A DNA stretch of 40,215 nucleotides from Desulfobacteraceae bacterium (GCA_024226935.1 JAAELK010000062.1:1-40215), one strand, 5' to 3'; shown: positions 26,970 through 37,100, numbered from the stretch's first letter. Notes: generated by a model not told the origin, from the sequence alone. Translations and numbers: made by a program.

Positions 26970-29159
26970 TTAAATATTCTGGATTTGCATTTCATAAATC
27001 TGTCTACTTTCGTCCCCTTCCGCCTTGAAAAGAACCTCTCTTATTTTCACATGCCGGGTAAGTTTATCCAGAGTGATAACACTATGCTTGCCATGAATAG
27101 TGATTCCCGGTTGAATAGCTCCATCACAACATACAAGAGCATTCCCTGGATTATCTTTAGCCCACTGGGTAATACTATTTTTTTCCAGGATCAAGTCATC
27201 AATATCTTTCCCGAAAGAAACCATATCCTTATCAAGTTTTTTAATGGCCTTTTCAATGGCCTCACTCTTCTCAAAACACCGATCTATATTTTCTTCAGCG
27301 CTCTTGGCATACTTTTTTAATTGTGCCAATTGCTCCTCTAATTCACCAAGGATATTTTTATTTTCAGGGTCTTTTATTTTTGTCTCCACCTCCCCTTGAT
27401 CAAGCTGGCCCCGATCCTGGACATGGGCAAATTGGGTAATTTTTTTCTGGAGTTCCGAGTTCTGTTCTTCTAACTTGTTCTTTTTTATCTGGAAATTTCC
27501 GATATCATCTTTCAAAGCGCGGACCCTGGTCTTAATTTTTCCAAGCTCCTTTTCGGTAAATATATCCTGCCCGACTTTGACCACACTGGATGCAGCCATT
27601 TGTGTCCCGATATGCTTGGCAGTAATCCCCATCTTGGCAACCACCTTGGAAGAAATTAACTTACCGCTTTCAAGGGCACATGAACCGGCAGTTTCAATTT
27701 GAGAATCTACTATTTCATTAGACACTACAATATTGCCCATACAGGAAATCTCAGATTTATGAATAAATTTAGCAAATACATTGCCCTTGGCATAGATTTT
27801 ACCTTCATTAATACCACCTTCCACCACCACATCGCCGTCTGCTTCCAGAATACCACCATCCAACTCTAGGGTTTTAATATCATTACCCCGAACCTTGAAC
27901 CCGGATTTTATACAACCCTTAATAGTCACATTTCCATCATAATCAATGTGACCGGTTTCATAGTCCACGTCCCCTTCGGTTGTATATTCACTATGGACAA
28001 AAATCTGCCCGGACAAAGAACATTTAGGATATCCACGAACATCCGCCAGAACCTTAAGTCCATCCTCAGACAACTTGACCCCGTTTCCAAACCGCAGCTC
28101 TATATCCTCACCGGCCACGGCCTCCACCTTATCCCCATAGATATTTTGTCCCTGACTGGACAAAACCATGGGAGTTTTTTCTGCCAGAACCGTCCCTTCT
28201 TCCACAAGGGGAATCTCCCCTCTTTCCTTAAAATCTATATTTCCATCTGCATCAAGACCACCGGCTTTGAGATAATCTGTATTGAAAAAAAACTCCAGTT
28301 TTGCATCCTTGCCCTGAATCGGCATGACCCCCCTGGCGATTCTAAAAGACTGGGTTTTAAAACCCGACGATTTAATAAAACCGTCTATCATATCATCCGC
28401 GACTATACCCGCCACAATCTCTTTTTCAAACAAGACCTCTTTTATATCCCCTACCAGGACGTCTGTTTTGAATTGATCTGTTTTTGAAATAAATGCTGCC
28501 ATGAAATCCTTGGAAATTTGCAGCTTTATACCGCCTGTTATAATCTCCGGGGCCAATAAAGTATCTACCTCTTCTTTTGTTTCAGACTTCTTTTCCTGAT
28601 CTGTTTTCTGATCTGTTTCCTGACCTGTTTCCTGACCTGTTTCCTGACCTGTTTCCTGACCTGCTTCCTGACCTGCTTCCGAAGACTCTTGCCCGGAAAC
28701 AGTTTTTTTATCGGATTCAGCTTTTTTGTTCTGGGTTATATCCCGCTTTTGCAATTTAAGAATATAATCTTTCTGTTCTATAGTCAGCATCCCAGCCTCC
28801 ACCAACATATCTCCTATCAAACTGGGTTTATGCCCCCCCCTGATGGCTTTTTCCTGTTCCTCCAAAGCCAGATCCAGAACACTTTTATTGATAAACCCCT
28901 TGCTGATAGCAAGGGCACCGAATCGATACTCTTTCTGACGAATTTCAAGGGTTTTTGCTGCCCGGGAAAGCCGTTCTATATTTTGCCCCGACACCAATTC
29001 TTTGGAAACCAAATAATCTTTCAAATCTTTTTCAAGATCAATGGACCCTGCACATTTGACCAATCCGGTTTCCAACTCCTCTTTTGTGATCAATTGATTT
29101 TTTACAGCTAGAAGCCCGATCAATGGACATTTCATCTTATTTTCACGCCCGTTTGCCAT
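26970..29159 (-). CDS. FapA/DUF342-family polymer-forming beta-helix protein
   Basis: A 729-residue cytoplasmic protein. Residues 1-140 are a helical module with two similar halves (GLLAVKNQLITKEEL, FGALAISKGFINKSVL and GDMLVEAGMLTIEQKDYIL) like those at the N termini of some signalling and pilus-associated proteins. A GQET-type low-complexity linker follows. The FapA/DUF342 core (about 215-560) has RIARGVMPIQGKDAKLEFF, then stacked turns such as GDVDYETGHIDYDGNVTIKG and GGILEADGDVVVEGGI. The last part is a coiled coil (about 565-670) and a short beta tail. GGAG is five bases before the ATG. It is the last gene of the parA-parB-ispH/ubiA operon, 19 bases after the fusion gene. Function in this family is not settled; membrane or polymer scaffolding is proposed for relatives. 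Confidence 0.8.
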   Translation of the reverse strand: MANGRENKMKCPLIGLLAVKNQLITKEELETGLVKCAGSIDLEKDLKDYLVSKELVSGQNIERLSRAAKTLEIRQKEYRFGALAISKGFINKSVLDLALEEQEKAIRGGHKPSLIGDMLVEAGMLTIEQKDYILKLQKRDITQNKKAESDKKTVSGQESSEAGQEAGQETGQETGQETGQETDQKTDQEKKSETKEEVDTLLAPEIITGGIKLQISKDFMAAFISKTDQFKTDVLVGDIKEVLFEKEIVAGIVADDMIDGFIKSSGFKTQSFRIARGVMPIQGKDAKLEFFFNTDYLKAGGLDADGNIDFKERGEIPLVEEGTVLAEKTPMVLSSQGQNIYGDKVEAVAGEDIELRFGNGVKLSEDGLKVLADVRGYPKCSLSGQIFVHSEYTTEGDVDYETGHIDYDGNVTIKGCIKSGFKVRGNDIKTLELDGGILEADGDVVVEGGINEGKIYAKGNVFAKFIHKSEISCMGNIVVSNEIVDSQIETAGSCALESGKLISSKVVAKMGITAKHIGTQMAASSVVKVGQDIFTEKELGKIKTRVRALKDDIGNFQIKKNKLEEQNSELQKKITQFAHVQDRGQLDQGEVETKIKDPENKNILGELEEQLAQLKKYAKSAEENIDRCFEKSEAIEKAIKKLDKDMVSFGKDIDDLILEKNSITQWAKDNPGNALVCCDGAIQPGITIHGKHSVITLDKLTRHVKIREVLFKAEGDESRQIYEMQIQNI
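28597..28680 (-). repeat. 12-bp tandem repeat encoding GQET linker
   Basis: Seven or so copies of a 12-base unit (plus-strand CTGACCTGTTTC and variants) inside the FapA-like gene. They encode GQET/GQEA/DQKT repeats between the N-terminal helical module and the DUF342 core. The repeat is in frame and nearly perfect in the middle copies, so it should vary in length between strains. Confidence 0.8.
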
Positions 29160-29178
29160 ACCATCTCCCAGTTATTTA

Positions 29179-30891
29179 TCAAATAATGGCTGCCACTACC
29201 CCGGCAAACAAAAAAGAAGACTCGATTAAAAACTCATATTGCCGACCGGATAACAAGCTATCTTTTTTATGCAATCTAATCAATAGAAGCATAAAAAGGG
29301 GCACAAAGGCAAGTAGGAATGCATTATTAGCGAATAAATCGGTCCAATAAGCAAATATTAAAATAAAAATATTAAAGGCCAACACATATTGAATAAGACT
29401 AAAACTTTTTTCAGGACCCAAAAGAATAGGAAGAGTTTCCTTTCCCGTAATCCGATCCCCTTGAATTGCCAACACATCAAAAAAAGCAGTTCTGGCAAAG
29501 ACCAAACCCGTGGAAAAAACAAAAGTGGTCACCCCGGGCAGAATATAACCAGAATTTGCAATTGCCGGCAATAAACTGGTAACAATCCCCCAGGCAATGG
29601 CAATGAGGATGGTTTTAGACCCGGGTATATCTTTAATCCGGGTAATTTTACTATTCCCAAAAACAACAGGAATACTTTTTAAATTATAAGACAATCCCAA
29701 GAGACTCATTACAAGCAGAATACAAAAAGAAACAAATCCAGTTGTATAAGCCAAATAGAGCCCTCCTGCCCCGGAACCAAGAGCAAGCACCCGCAAAAAA
29801 GCCTGGTGGTTTTTATAAAAGACAGCCCGTTCAGGATGATTATAAGTATCCGATTTAATAGTAATTATATTATTTAAAATCTGCATGGACAACACATACA
29901 ACATGGCAACGGCAGAATGAATAAGTATCTGTGAGAAATCCTGAACCATGGCGCAGGCATATGTCAGCCCTCCGGCACCACCGGCCAGCAAAAGGTTGCT
30001 CTTAAGCAAAAAATCCCTGATTTGTACCAATACTCCAATTATGGGACGCTGCTTTTGCACATTATATGCTACCTTTGCACAGGTATCATTGATAATCCAA
30101 TTGGGCGTGGATGCCCCGGCTGTAATCGCAATAGATTTTGCCGATTCCAAAGCCTTGTAATCAATTTGCGAAGCATCTTCAATAAGAGTAGCCAAAGTGC
30201 CTGTTTCCTTTGCAACCTGGACAAGACGCCTGGTATTACCGGATTGTTTTCCACCCACAACAATCACGGCATCATTTTTTTGGGCCAATTGCCGCACCTC
30301 GGACTGCCGTTTTTCCGTGGATCCACAAATTGTGTTAAAAATTTTATAATGGGGAGCATTCCGGGCACACCATGCTTTTATCTGCTCATAAAACACAGTA
30401 TTCTGAGTAGTCTGGGCAACCACCACGGCATTTTCAAATGCAGGCAAGGTCTTTAATTGTTCCATGGAGGTAATTGTATAACCATTTCCCCTGGCATACC
30501 CCAAAAGCCCCACCACTTCCGGATGCTTCTTATCTCCGATAATAATTGTGGCATAACCCTTTTTCGCATAACGATTGATAATCACCTGGACACTGACCAC
30601 CCTGGGGCAAGTAGCATTCAAAACAGTAAATCCTGCTTTTTCCAAGGACAACTCATCTTCAGGCGGAACTCCATGTGCCCGGATCAGGACAATCCCCTCT
30701 CCTTTTTCCGGGATGGTCTCAAACCGAAAAATTTTTTTATTTTCCAGCATTTCCAAAACCTGGGGGTTATGGATAAGTGGTCCATAGGTAAATATAGGTT
30801 CGCCGGCACAATTTGATGCATCCAAGACCATATCCACCGCACGCCGGACCCCCATACAAAAACCTGCTGTCTTTGCAACGGTTATTTTCAT
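29179..30891 (-). CDS. ispH: IspH (HMBPP reductase) fused to a UbiA-family prenyltransferase domain
   Basis: A 570-residue fusion. Residues 1-280 are IspH, the iron-sulfur enzyme that converts HMBPP to IPP and DMAPP in the last step of the MEP pathway. The three cluster cysteines lie in GFCMGV, NATCPRV and TICGST, and substrate-site segments RAHGVPP, QTTQN and TAGASTPNW are present. Residues 290-570 form a polytopic domain with about eight helices and UbiA signatures: LSYNLKSIPV, the GSKTILIAIAWG segment, and FFDVLAIQGDRITGKETLPILLG with the second aspartate motif. The first motif is weaker, reading NNIITIKSDTYN instead of NDxxDxxxD. The ATG at 30891 overlaps the parB stop in ATGA. The fusion could pass prenyl diphosphate towards a membrane acceptor, but the UbiA substrate is unknown. 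Confidence 0.88.
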   Translation of the reverse strand: MKITVAKTAGFCMGVRRAVDMVLDASNCAGEPIFTYGPLIHNPQVLEMLENKKIFRFETIPEKGEGIVLIRAHGVPPEDELSLEKAGFTVLNATCPRVVSVQVIINRYAKKGYATIIIGDKKHPEVVGLLGYARGNGYTITSMEQLKTLPAFENAVVVAQTTQNTVFYEQIKAWCARNAPHYKIFNTICGSTEKRQSEVRQLAQKNDAVIVVGGKQSGNTRRLVQVAKETGTLATLIEDASQIDYKALESAKSIAITAGASTPNWIINDTCAKVAYNVQKQRPIIGVLVQIRDFLLKSNLLLAGGAGGLTYACAMVQDFSQILIHSAVAMLYVLSMQILNNIITIKSDTYNHPERAVFYKNHQAFLRVLALGSGAGGLYLAYTTGFVSFCILLVMSLLGLSYNLKSIPVVFGNSKITRIKDIPGSKTILIAIAWGIVTSLLPAIANSGYILPGVTTFVFSTGLVFARTAFFDVLAIQGDRITGKETLPILLGPEKSFSLIQYVLAFNIFILIFAYWTDLFANNAFLLAFVPLFMLLLIRLHKKDSLLSGRQYEFLIESSFLFAGVVAAII

Positions 30892-31757
30892 GGAATACAA
30901 CTCAATAGATCCACAATACGATCAAATTCCGATTTGGATTTAAAATTAATTTCGATCCTGCCCCGATCACCGTTCTTTTTAATTTTAACCTGGCTTTTAA
31001 TCCGGGTTGAGATCTGAGTGGAGGCTTGCTCCAAAAGTTTTTCTTCGACTGCTGAAATTTTTTGAGCCACTTTTTTGGGTTCCTGCTTGGCCTGATTAAC
31101 CAATCGTTCAGTTTCCCGCACAGAAAGCCCCCTCTCCAGCACCTGATTGAAAAGATAGAGTTGGTTTTCCAGGGACCCCCCACCCAGTAGCGCCCGGGCA
31201 TGGCCCATGGTAATTTTTTCATCAATAAGACTTTTCTTTATTTCCCGGGGCAGGCTTCGAAGCCTGAGAAGATTAGCGATGGTAGACCGATTTTTTCCAA
31301 TTCTCTTAGCCACCTTTTCCTGGGTATATTTGAACTCATCGATGAGTCTGAAATAAGCTTCTGCTTCTTCCAGCACATTAAGATTTTCTCTTTGTATATT
31401 TTCAATAATGGAAACTTCCAACACCTGCTCATCGGTTAAATCCTTTACCACCACAGGCACATGGGAAAGCCCTGCCGCTTCAGCCGCCCGCAGTCGGCGT
31501 TCTCCTGCAATAAGCTCATAACCATCGCCCATGCGACGGACCAACAAGGGCTGCAATATACCCTGTTGGGCAATGGAATCCCGGAGACGATTCAGTTCTT
31601 CCGAACTGAATCGTCTCCGTGGCTGATATCTATTGGGGGCTATATCACCAACGGGGCACATAAAAAAATCAGAACCGATTTCCGGAGAATTCAAATCTGG
31701 AATCAACGCAGATATCCCGCGCCCCAGACCGGTATGTTTTTTTTTCTTTTTCATCAT
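30888..31757 (-). CDS. parB: Chromosome partitioning protein ParB/Spo0J
   Basis: A 289-residue DNA-binding CTPase that loads at parS and spreads to organise origin segregation with ParA. The N terminus KKHTGLGRGISALIPD carries the lysine-rich ParA-contacting tail. The CTP-binding region has NRYQPRRRF (near 42) and AGERRLRAA (near 84), followed by ENIQRENLN. The helix-turn-helix (about 140-165, EKVAKRIGKNRSTIANLLRL) recognises parS. The C-terminal dimerisation segment ends in EFDRIVDLLSCIP. Length is normal for a chromosomal ParB. It overlaps parA by ATGA and the ispH fusion by ATGA, so all are translationally coupled. I did not find a consensus parS palindrome in the flanking DNA. Confidence 0.96.
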   Translation of the reverse strand: MMKKKKKHTGLGRGISALIPDLNSPEIGSDFFMCPVGDIAPNRYQPRRRFSSEELNRLRDSIAQQGILQPLLVRRMGDGYELIAGERRLRAAEAAGLSHVPVVVKDLTDEQVLEVSIIENIQRENLNVLEEAEAYFRLIDEFKYTQEKVAKRIGKNRSTIANLLRLRSLPREIKKSLIDEKITMGHARALLGGGSLENQLYLFNQVLERGLSVRETERLVNQAKQEPKKVAQKISAVEEKLLEQASTQISTRIKSQVKIKKNGDRGRIEINFKSKSEFDRIVDLLSCIP

Positions 31758-32512
31758 CGTCTTAAAAGCTCCCTGGCAAAAGATAAATAACTTTTAGCCC
31801 CCTGTGATTGCTTATCATATAATATAATCGGCAAACCATAACTGGGCGCCTCACCCAACTTTACATTCCGAGGTATCTTTGTTTTAAACACCATATCCTT
31901 AAAATATTGTTTGGCATCCTCCACCACATTTTGAGCCAGATTAGTCCGTTTATCAAACATTGTCAAAAGAATCCCTTTAATTTTTAATCCAGGATTAAAG
32001 GATGCCTTCACCCGCTTGATGGTATCCAACAACTGCCCCAATCCCTCCAGAGCGAAAAATTCGCATTGCAGAGGAATCAATACGGAATGGGAAGCTGTAA
32101 AAGCATTTAAGGTAAGAAGACTCAAGGCGGGGGGGCAATCAATAACAATAAAGTCAAACCGATCAATCACCTTGGCTAAAAGCTGTTTAAGCTTTGCCTC
32201 CCGCAGGTCTGCTGCTACCATTTCTATCTCAAAACCGATAAGATCCACATTGGCCGGAATAATATAAAGCTTGGGTAACATAGTGGGAAGAATAATCTCG
32301 TCAATATAAACCTCCCCTATCAGCCCCTGGTACAAAGATGCTGGAAGGCTTGGTTTATCAATCCCCATACCGGTGGTGGCATTTGCCTGGGAGTCACAAT
32401 CTATAAGCAACACCCGTTTTCCCAATTTTGCAAGAGAGGCTGCCAGGTTGATCGCAGTAGTTGTCTTACCAACGCCCCCCTTCTGGTTCGCAATACTGAT
32501 AATCTGAGTCAT
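31754..32512 (-). CDS. parA: Chromosome partitioning ATPase ParA/Soj
   Basis: A 252-residue deviant Walker ATPase that binds DNA non-specifically in its ATP dimer form and drives origin segregation with ParB. It begins IISIANQKGGVGKTTTAINLAASL, with the deviant Walker A KGGVGKT at residues 10-16. LLIDCDSQANATTG near 36 is the A' motif and FIVIDCPPALSLLT near 120 the Walker B. The short N terminus without an extra helix-turn-helix is typical of chromosomal Soj rather than plasmid ParA. AAGGAA precedes the ATG at about ten bases. It is the first gene of the four-gene minus-strand operon. Confidence 0.97.
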   Translation of the reverse strand: MTQIISIANQKGGVGKTTTAINLAASLAKLGKRVLLIDCDSQANATTGMGIDKPSLPASLYQGLIGEVYIDEIILPTMLPKLYIIPANVDLIGFEIEMVAADLREAKLKQLLAKVIDRFDFIVIDCPPALSLLTLNAFTASHSVLIPLQCEFFALEGLGQLLDTIKRVKASFNPGLKIKGILLTMFDKRTNLAQNVVEDAKQYFKDMVFKTKIPRNVKLGEAPSYGLPIILYDKQSQGAKSYLSFARELLRR

Positions 32513-32615
32513 AGTGATAATTTCCTTACCATAATTAAATCAATGAGGCAAACAGATATAACAAAGACTTCCCTTCTTTACCCAGGCGAATCGACTAATG
32601 AACATTAGTAGACAT

Positions 32616-32660
32616 AAAAACCCCGATAAAAACAATCAGCCTTTTACCGGGGTTTTTTTT
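32616..32660 (-). terminator. Intrinsic terminator downstream of the HdrD-like selenoprotein gene
   Basis: AAAAACCCCGATAAAA pairs with TTTTACCGGGGTTTTT around a ten-base loop with one internal mismatch. On the minus strand the stem is followed by TTTTT, 24 bases after the stop of the HdrD-like gene. It also carries a T-run of eight on the plus strand, so it could act in both directions. It insulates that gene from the parA promoter region. Confidence 0.8.
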
Positions 32661-32683
32661 ATATCTATATCAAATTTTACACC

Positions 32684-34003
32684 TTACATTTCAGATTCAG
32701 GATGAAATATATCCACTTCCTTTAAGTCATCTCCAAGATACGTTCTCTCATTGGGACCTAAAATACCAAGGGAAAGGTTAAGCAATGTCCACAGATGGAC
32801 AGTCTCCCATGCATGATCGTTAACTTCGGACATATCATGGACCTGGGCATGGCAATTATGACAAGGCGTAATACAATAAGGAGCCTTGGTAGCCAGAATC
32901 TGATTGGCCTTGGTCTGACCATAAGCCCGTCTCTGCTCGGTAAATCCGGACTGAAGAAATCCTCCTCCACCGCCGCAGCAAAAATTATTGGATCGATTAG
33001 GTGTCATATCTACAAAGTTTTCTTCCCCAACCACAGCTCTTACCACGTATCGCAAATCTTCGGCAACGGGATCACCAAAGGTCTTTCGGACCAATTGACA
33101 AGGATCCTGAACCGTGAACTTGATCTGACGTTCCCTATTCCAGTCCGAAGAGGGTTTAAGTTTTCCTTCTCGTATCCACTGGGCATAAAGCTGAATAATA
33201 CTTTGAATCTCAAAATTGTAAGGGATATTGAATTTTTTCAGTCCTGCCAGGACTGCAAAGAGTTCATGCCCTCACTCGGTGTTCAACCAGACCTTACAGC
33301 CCAGATCCTCCACCGCCTTAACTTTGGTTCGAACAATTTTTTCCCAATTTTCATTGTCTGCTGCAAACATACAATAATTTTCTGCAGCCCAACCTTTGGT
33401 GCCATAGGTCCAGTCGGCACCGGCCAGATGCATAATTTTCCATAGGGGGACCATCTCATCGGGTTCGGTTACAGGCTCCCTGGAGTTCTGATTCAAAAAA
33501 TAATGGGCACCTTCCCGGTTAACATCTGCCTTCATGTCCACAAATTCAGGTTGGGATTCCTGGTATTCTTCCAGAACATCCCCTATAACAAATTCGAAAT
33601 CTTCCTCCGTGGCCCCCATGGCAGAACAGGTATCATTTCTCAGAGCCATGTCACAAGAACCTGTAATACCCTTTGGCTTATCTTCCTTGGCCCAGTTTGC
33701 CCTGGCATTGAAAACAAGCTGGGGTATGTTAATTTGCATTGGACATACATACATGCATCTTGTACACATGGAACACATCCACACCCAGTTTGAACTCAAA
33801 ATTTCTTCATCCATGCCCAGTGCTGCCATCCGAAGAAATTTCCTCGGATCCATTCCATCCAGGCCGGTTGCAGGACACCCGGATGCACATGCACCACAGG
33901 TCAGACACGCATTCAAGTTTCCGCCTTCGGGCAGAAGCTTCATTACCTTATCTTTAAAGACGCTTTTTCTGGCGCCTCCAATTTTAATAGCTGTATCACC
34001 CAT
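32684..34003 (-). CDS. HdrD/DsrK-like iron-sulfur oxidoreductase with in-frame UGA (selenocysteine)
   Basis: A 439-residue cytoplasmic electron-transfer protein, read through a TGA at 33272-33274 (residue 244). The N-terminal ferredoxin domain binds two [4Fe-4S] clusters: C33, C36, C39 and C43, then C77, C80, C83 and C87. Two CCG (cysteine-rich) domains follow, as in heterodisulfide reductase HdrB/HdrD and DsrK. In the first, the TGA replaces the cysteine of the usual ECGH motif (NTE-U-GHE). The second has FCCGGGGGF (near 342) and CITPCHNCH. After the TGA the frame stays open for 195 residues and keeps family motifs, so it is not a decayed gene. A compact hairpin lies 16 bases past the TGA. 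AGGGGG precedes the ATG. The partner is unknown; such proteins usually link quinone or thiol redox to sulfur or methanogenic-type disulfide chemistry. Confidence 0.85.
33239..33274 (-). promoter_or_regulatory. Candidate bacterial SECIS element
   Basis: Directly after the in-frame TGA, 16 bases separate it from CAGTCCTGGCAGGACTG (plus 33239-33255). This is a perfect 6-bp stem with a five-base loop, TGGCA. Three more T-A pairs can form below a bulged G. The loop begins 22 bases after the TGA and has G as its second base, which fits the known bacterial pattern (short stem, G near the start of the loop, roughly 16-37 bases from the codon). This is where SelB would bind to insert selenocysteine. 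Confidence 0.7.
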
Positions 34004-34137
34004 GCTATTTTTCCCCCTATCTATCTATGCATTTAAAGTAATTTTACTTTATTTTACAGCGCCCTATCTCTGGAGCAGAGTATTTTGTCTCTTATTATTC
34101 AAACCATGTCAATAAAAAAATTTCCAAATACTAATAT

Positions 34138-34168
34138 TTGACATTTTTTATTAGTGAACTACTATTCT
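34138..34168 (+). promoter_or_regulatory. Candidate promoter of the hrpA-type helicase gene
   Basis: TTGACA at 34138-34143 is a perfect -35 box. The best -10 options are ACTATT after 17 bases or TATTCT after 19; neither is strong. If real, transcription begins near the ATG at 34175. That would place the alternative GTG at 34154 inside the promoter and favour the ATG as start. Confidence 0.35.
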
Positions 34169-34174
34169 CTTATT

Positions 34175-37100
34175 ATGGATATCCTCAAAAGAATAGAAAC
34201 GCTTGTGCCCAAAGCAATGGGCAAGGATCAATATATCATCTATAGGACCTTAAGATCAATAAAAAAACAAGCTAAAATCCCAGGCAACCCCCCGGCAAAT
34301 AATACTAAAGAGTGCCGACATCTTTTAAAAAAAGTTCAAAATTCCGTCTCCCTAAGGGAGAGTCGACAACAATGCCGGCCCAGATCCCTTAATTTTGACC
34401 CCGACCTGCCCATTACCGGGAAAAAAGATGAAATCATTGGGGCCATCAAAAAAAATCCTGTGGTGATAATTTCTGGTGAAACAGGCTCCGGGAAAACCAC
34501 CCAAATCCCCAAATTCTGCCTGGAAGCAGGCTTTGGGATACAAGGAATGATCGGATGCACCCAGCCCCGACGCATTGCGGCCATCAATGTGGCCAAACGA
34601 ATCGCCTTCGAGTTGGATGAAACCCTGGGGCAATCCGTGGGATATAAAATCAGATTTGATGACAAAACTCCAGCCAATGCCTATATAAAACTCATGACCG
34701 ACGGCATTCTCCTGGCGGAAACCCAGCAAGACCGGTTTTTAAGCCAATATGATGTTCTAATCGTGGATGAGGCCCATGAAAGAAGCCTGAACATCGATTT
34801 TACCCTGGGGTTGCTGCGTAAATTAGTACACCAGCGAAAAGATCTTAAATTGATCATCACCTCCGCCACAATTGATACAAAAAAGTTTTCCGATGCCTTT
34901 GACAAAGCACCGATCATAGAGGTTTCCGGCCGAATGTATCCAGTGGAAACCATTTATATGCCTGTCTTTTCCGATGATAAAGAAAACAATTCAGACAGTG
35001 AAGACCAGGGCTATGTGGAGGCCGCAGCTAAAGCCGCAGAACTGTTGCTCACACGATCCCGGACAGGGGATATCCTTATTTTTATGCCGACGGAACAAGA
35101 TATCGGGGAAACCCTTGAACTGATCCGGGGCAAAAACCACCCAGGTGTCGTTATTTTACCATTATTTGCCAGACTGTCTGCCCGGGAACAATCAAAGATT
35201 TTTTCAAGGGGCCCGGGAAGAAAAATCATTATTTCCACCAATGTGGCAGAAACATCTCTCACCATTCCGGGCATCAAATATGTAGTTGATACAGGACTTG
35301 CACGAATACCCAGCTATTCCCCCCGAACCCGGACCACAGCCCTTCCTGTGAGCCCTATTTCCCAAAGTTCTGCCAACCAGCGCCAGGGACGGTGCGGCAG
35401 AATTGAAAATGGGATTTGTATCAGGCTGTACGATGAAGATGATTTTAAAGGACGTCCTTTTTTCACCTCCCCTGAAATCCTGAGAAGCAACCTGGCAGAA
35501 GTCATTTTGCGGATGATATTTTTGAATCTGGGAGATGTGGCAGGCTTTCCCTTCATTGACCCCCCTGCTCCCAAAAGCATCAAAGACGGATTTGACACCT
35601 TACTAGAACTGGGTGCCATCCGGAAAAAAACAAAGTGCCCCGATAAAGGAGCAGAAAAAAAACAATACAGCCTGACCCGGACCGGCCGGATCATGGCCAA
35701 AATCCCCGTGGACCCAAAACTTTCCCGGATATTAATTGAAGCACAAACAAAGAACTGTTTAAAAGAAGCAACCATCATTGTCACGGCCCTCACCATTGCC
35801 GATGTCCGCCAGCGACCGGCCGACAAAATACAGGCCGCCGCCCAAAAACATGCCCTGTTCAAAGATCCGTCCTCTGATTTTATCACTCTTCTCAATATAT
35901 GGAATGCCTATAAAACCGCCGAAACAAGTTTAAAATCCAGATCCAAACTAAGAAATTGGTGTGTGGACCATTTTCTTTCCTTTAAACGCCTCCACGAATG
36001 GCAGGATATCCACCGCCAGATCAGCCGTATGCTCAAAGAACATGACATAAAAGAAAACAATACTCCGGGTGGTATCCCCCCTGGGACAACAATTGGAACC
36101 TATGGCCTCAAATCAAAAGAATTTGATTTAGGCGGACCTCTATACATTGCCCTGCACAAAGCTCTGCTGTCCGGCTACCTGGCTGGCATTGCCCATAAAA
36201 AAGAAAAAAATATTTTCATGGCAACCAAGGGCCAACAAGCCGTTATCTTTCCCGGATCTGGGCTTTTTAACAAGGCGGGCGCCTGGATTGTCGCCGCTGA
36301 ATTTGTCAAAACCAGTCAACTCTTTGCCCGGGGGGTTGCCAATATAGATCCTGCCTGGCTCGAAGAGATCGGAAAAGACTTGTGTACCCACACCTATTCA
36401 GATCCCCACTGGGAAAAAAAAAGAGGAGAGGTGGTGGTAAGTCAGCAGGTCTCATTATTCGGACTCATCATTGTCAACAATCGAAGGGTTGCCTATGGCC
36501 GGGTAAACCCTGAAGAGGCAACCCAGATATTTATCAGACACGCTCTGGTCCAGGGGGAAATCCATCAACCCTTGAAATTCATAGATCATAATCAACAACT
36601 AATTGATGGTCTTGAAGTACTGGAAAACAAAATCCGTAAAAAAAATATCCTAGCCTCGGAGGAAGATATCTATGAATTTTATCATTCACGGCTGCCCGGA
36701 CCCTTTTTTAATATTCACACCTTTAACAAATTTCTCAAAAACCAAAAGGATGATAATTTTTTGCGCATGACCCTTTCCGATCTTCAAAAAGTCCAGGTGG
36801 ATGATCAGGAACTGGCCCAATTTCCAGATACACTTACCATGGAACAAGGCAATTTTCCCCTGGAATATGAATTTAACCCCGGAGCTTACAGCGACGGGGT
36901 CACCCTCAAAGTTCCTGTAGATTCGGCAGCCCTTGTGTCAAAACACAGCGTAGACCAACTTGTACCCGGCCTGTTTGAAGATAAAATCACAGCCCTAATC
37001 AAAAACCTTCCAAAAAAATATAGAATCTGCCTGGTGCCGGTCCAGGACACGGCCGCCATCATCGCAAGACAGATGCCCAAAGAAGACAAACCTCTATTTA

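Noticed and set aside
28577-28759. Plus-strand frame rich in Phe-Pro-Asp-Leu repeats
   Set aside because: It is the antisense reading of the 12-bp GQET repeat in the FapA-like gene.
32513-32683. A parS site next to parA, suggested by the CTAATGAACATTAG palindrome
   Set aside because: It does not resemble the TGTTTCACGTGAAACA consensus of chromosomal parS; I saw no match in the flanks of parAB.
33094-33272. Treating the HdrD-like gene as two genes or as a frameshifted pseudogene
   Set aside because: The frame is unbroken apart from one TGA that sits at a conserved cysteine, family motifs continue on both sides, and a SECIS-like hairpin follows. Selenocysteine explains this better.
34154-34174. 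GTG at 34154 as the hrpA start
   Set aside because: No ribosome-binding site, and it lies between a perfect -35 box and the likely transcription start. It cannot be fully excluded.
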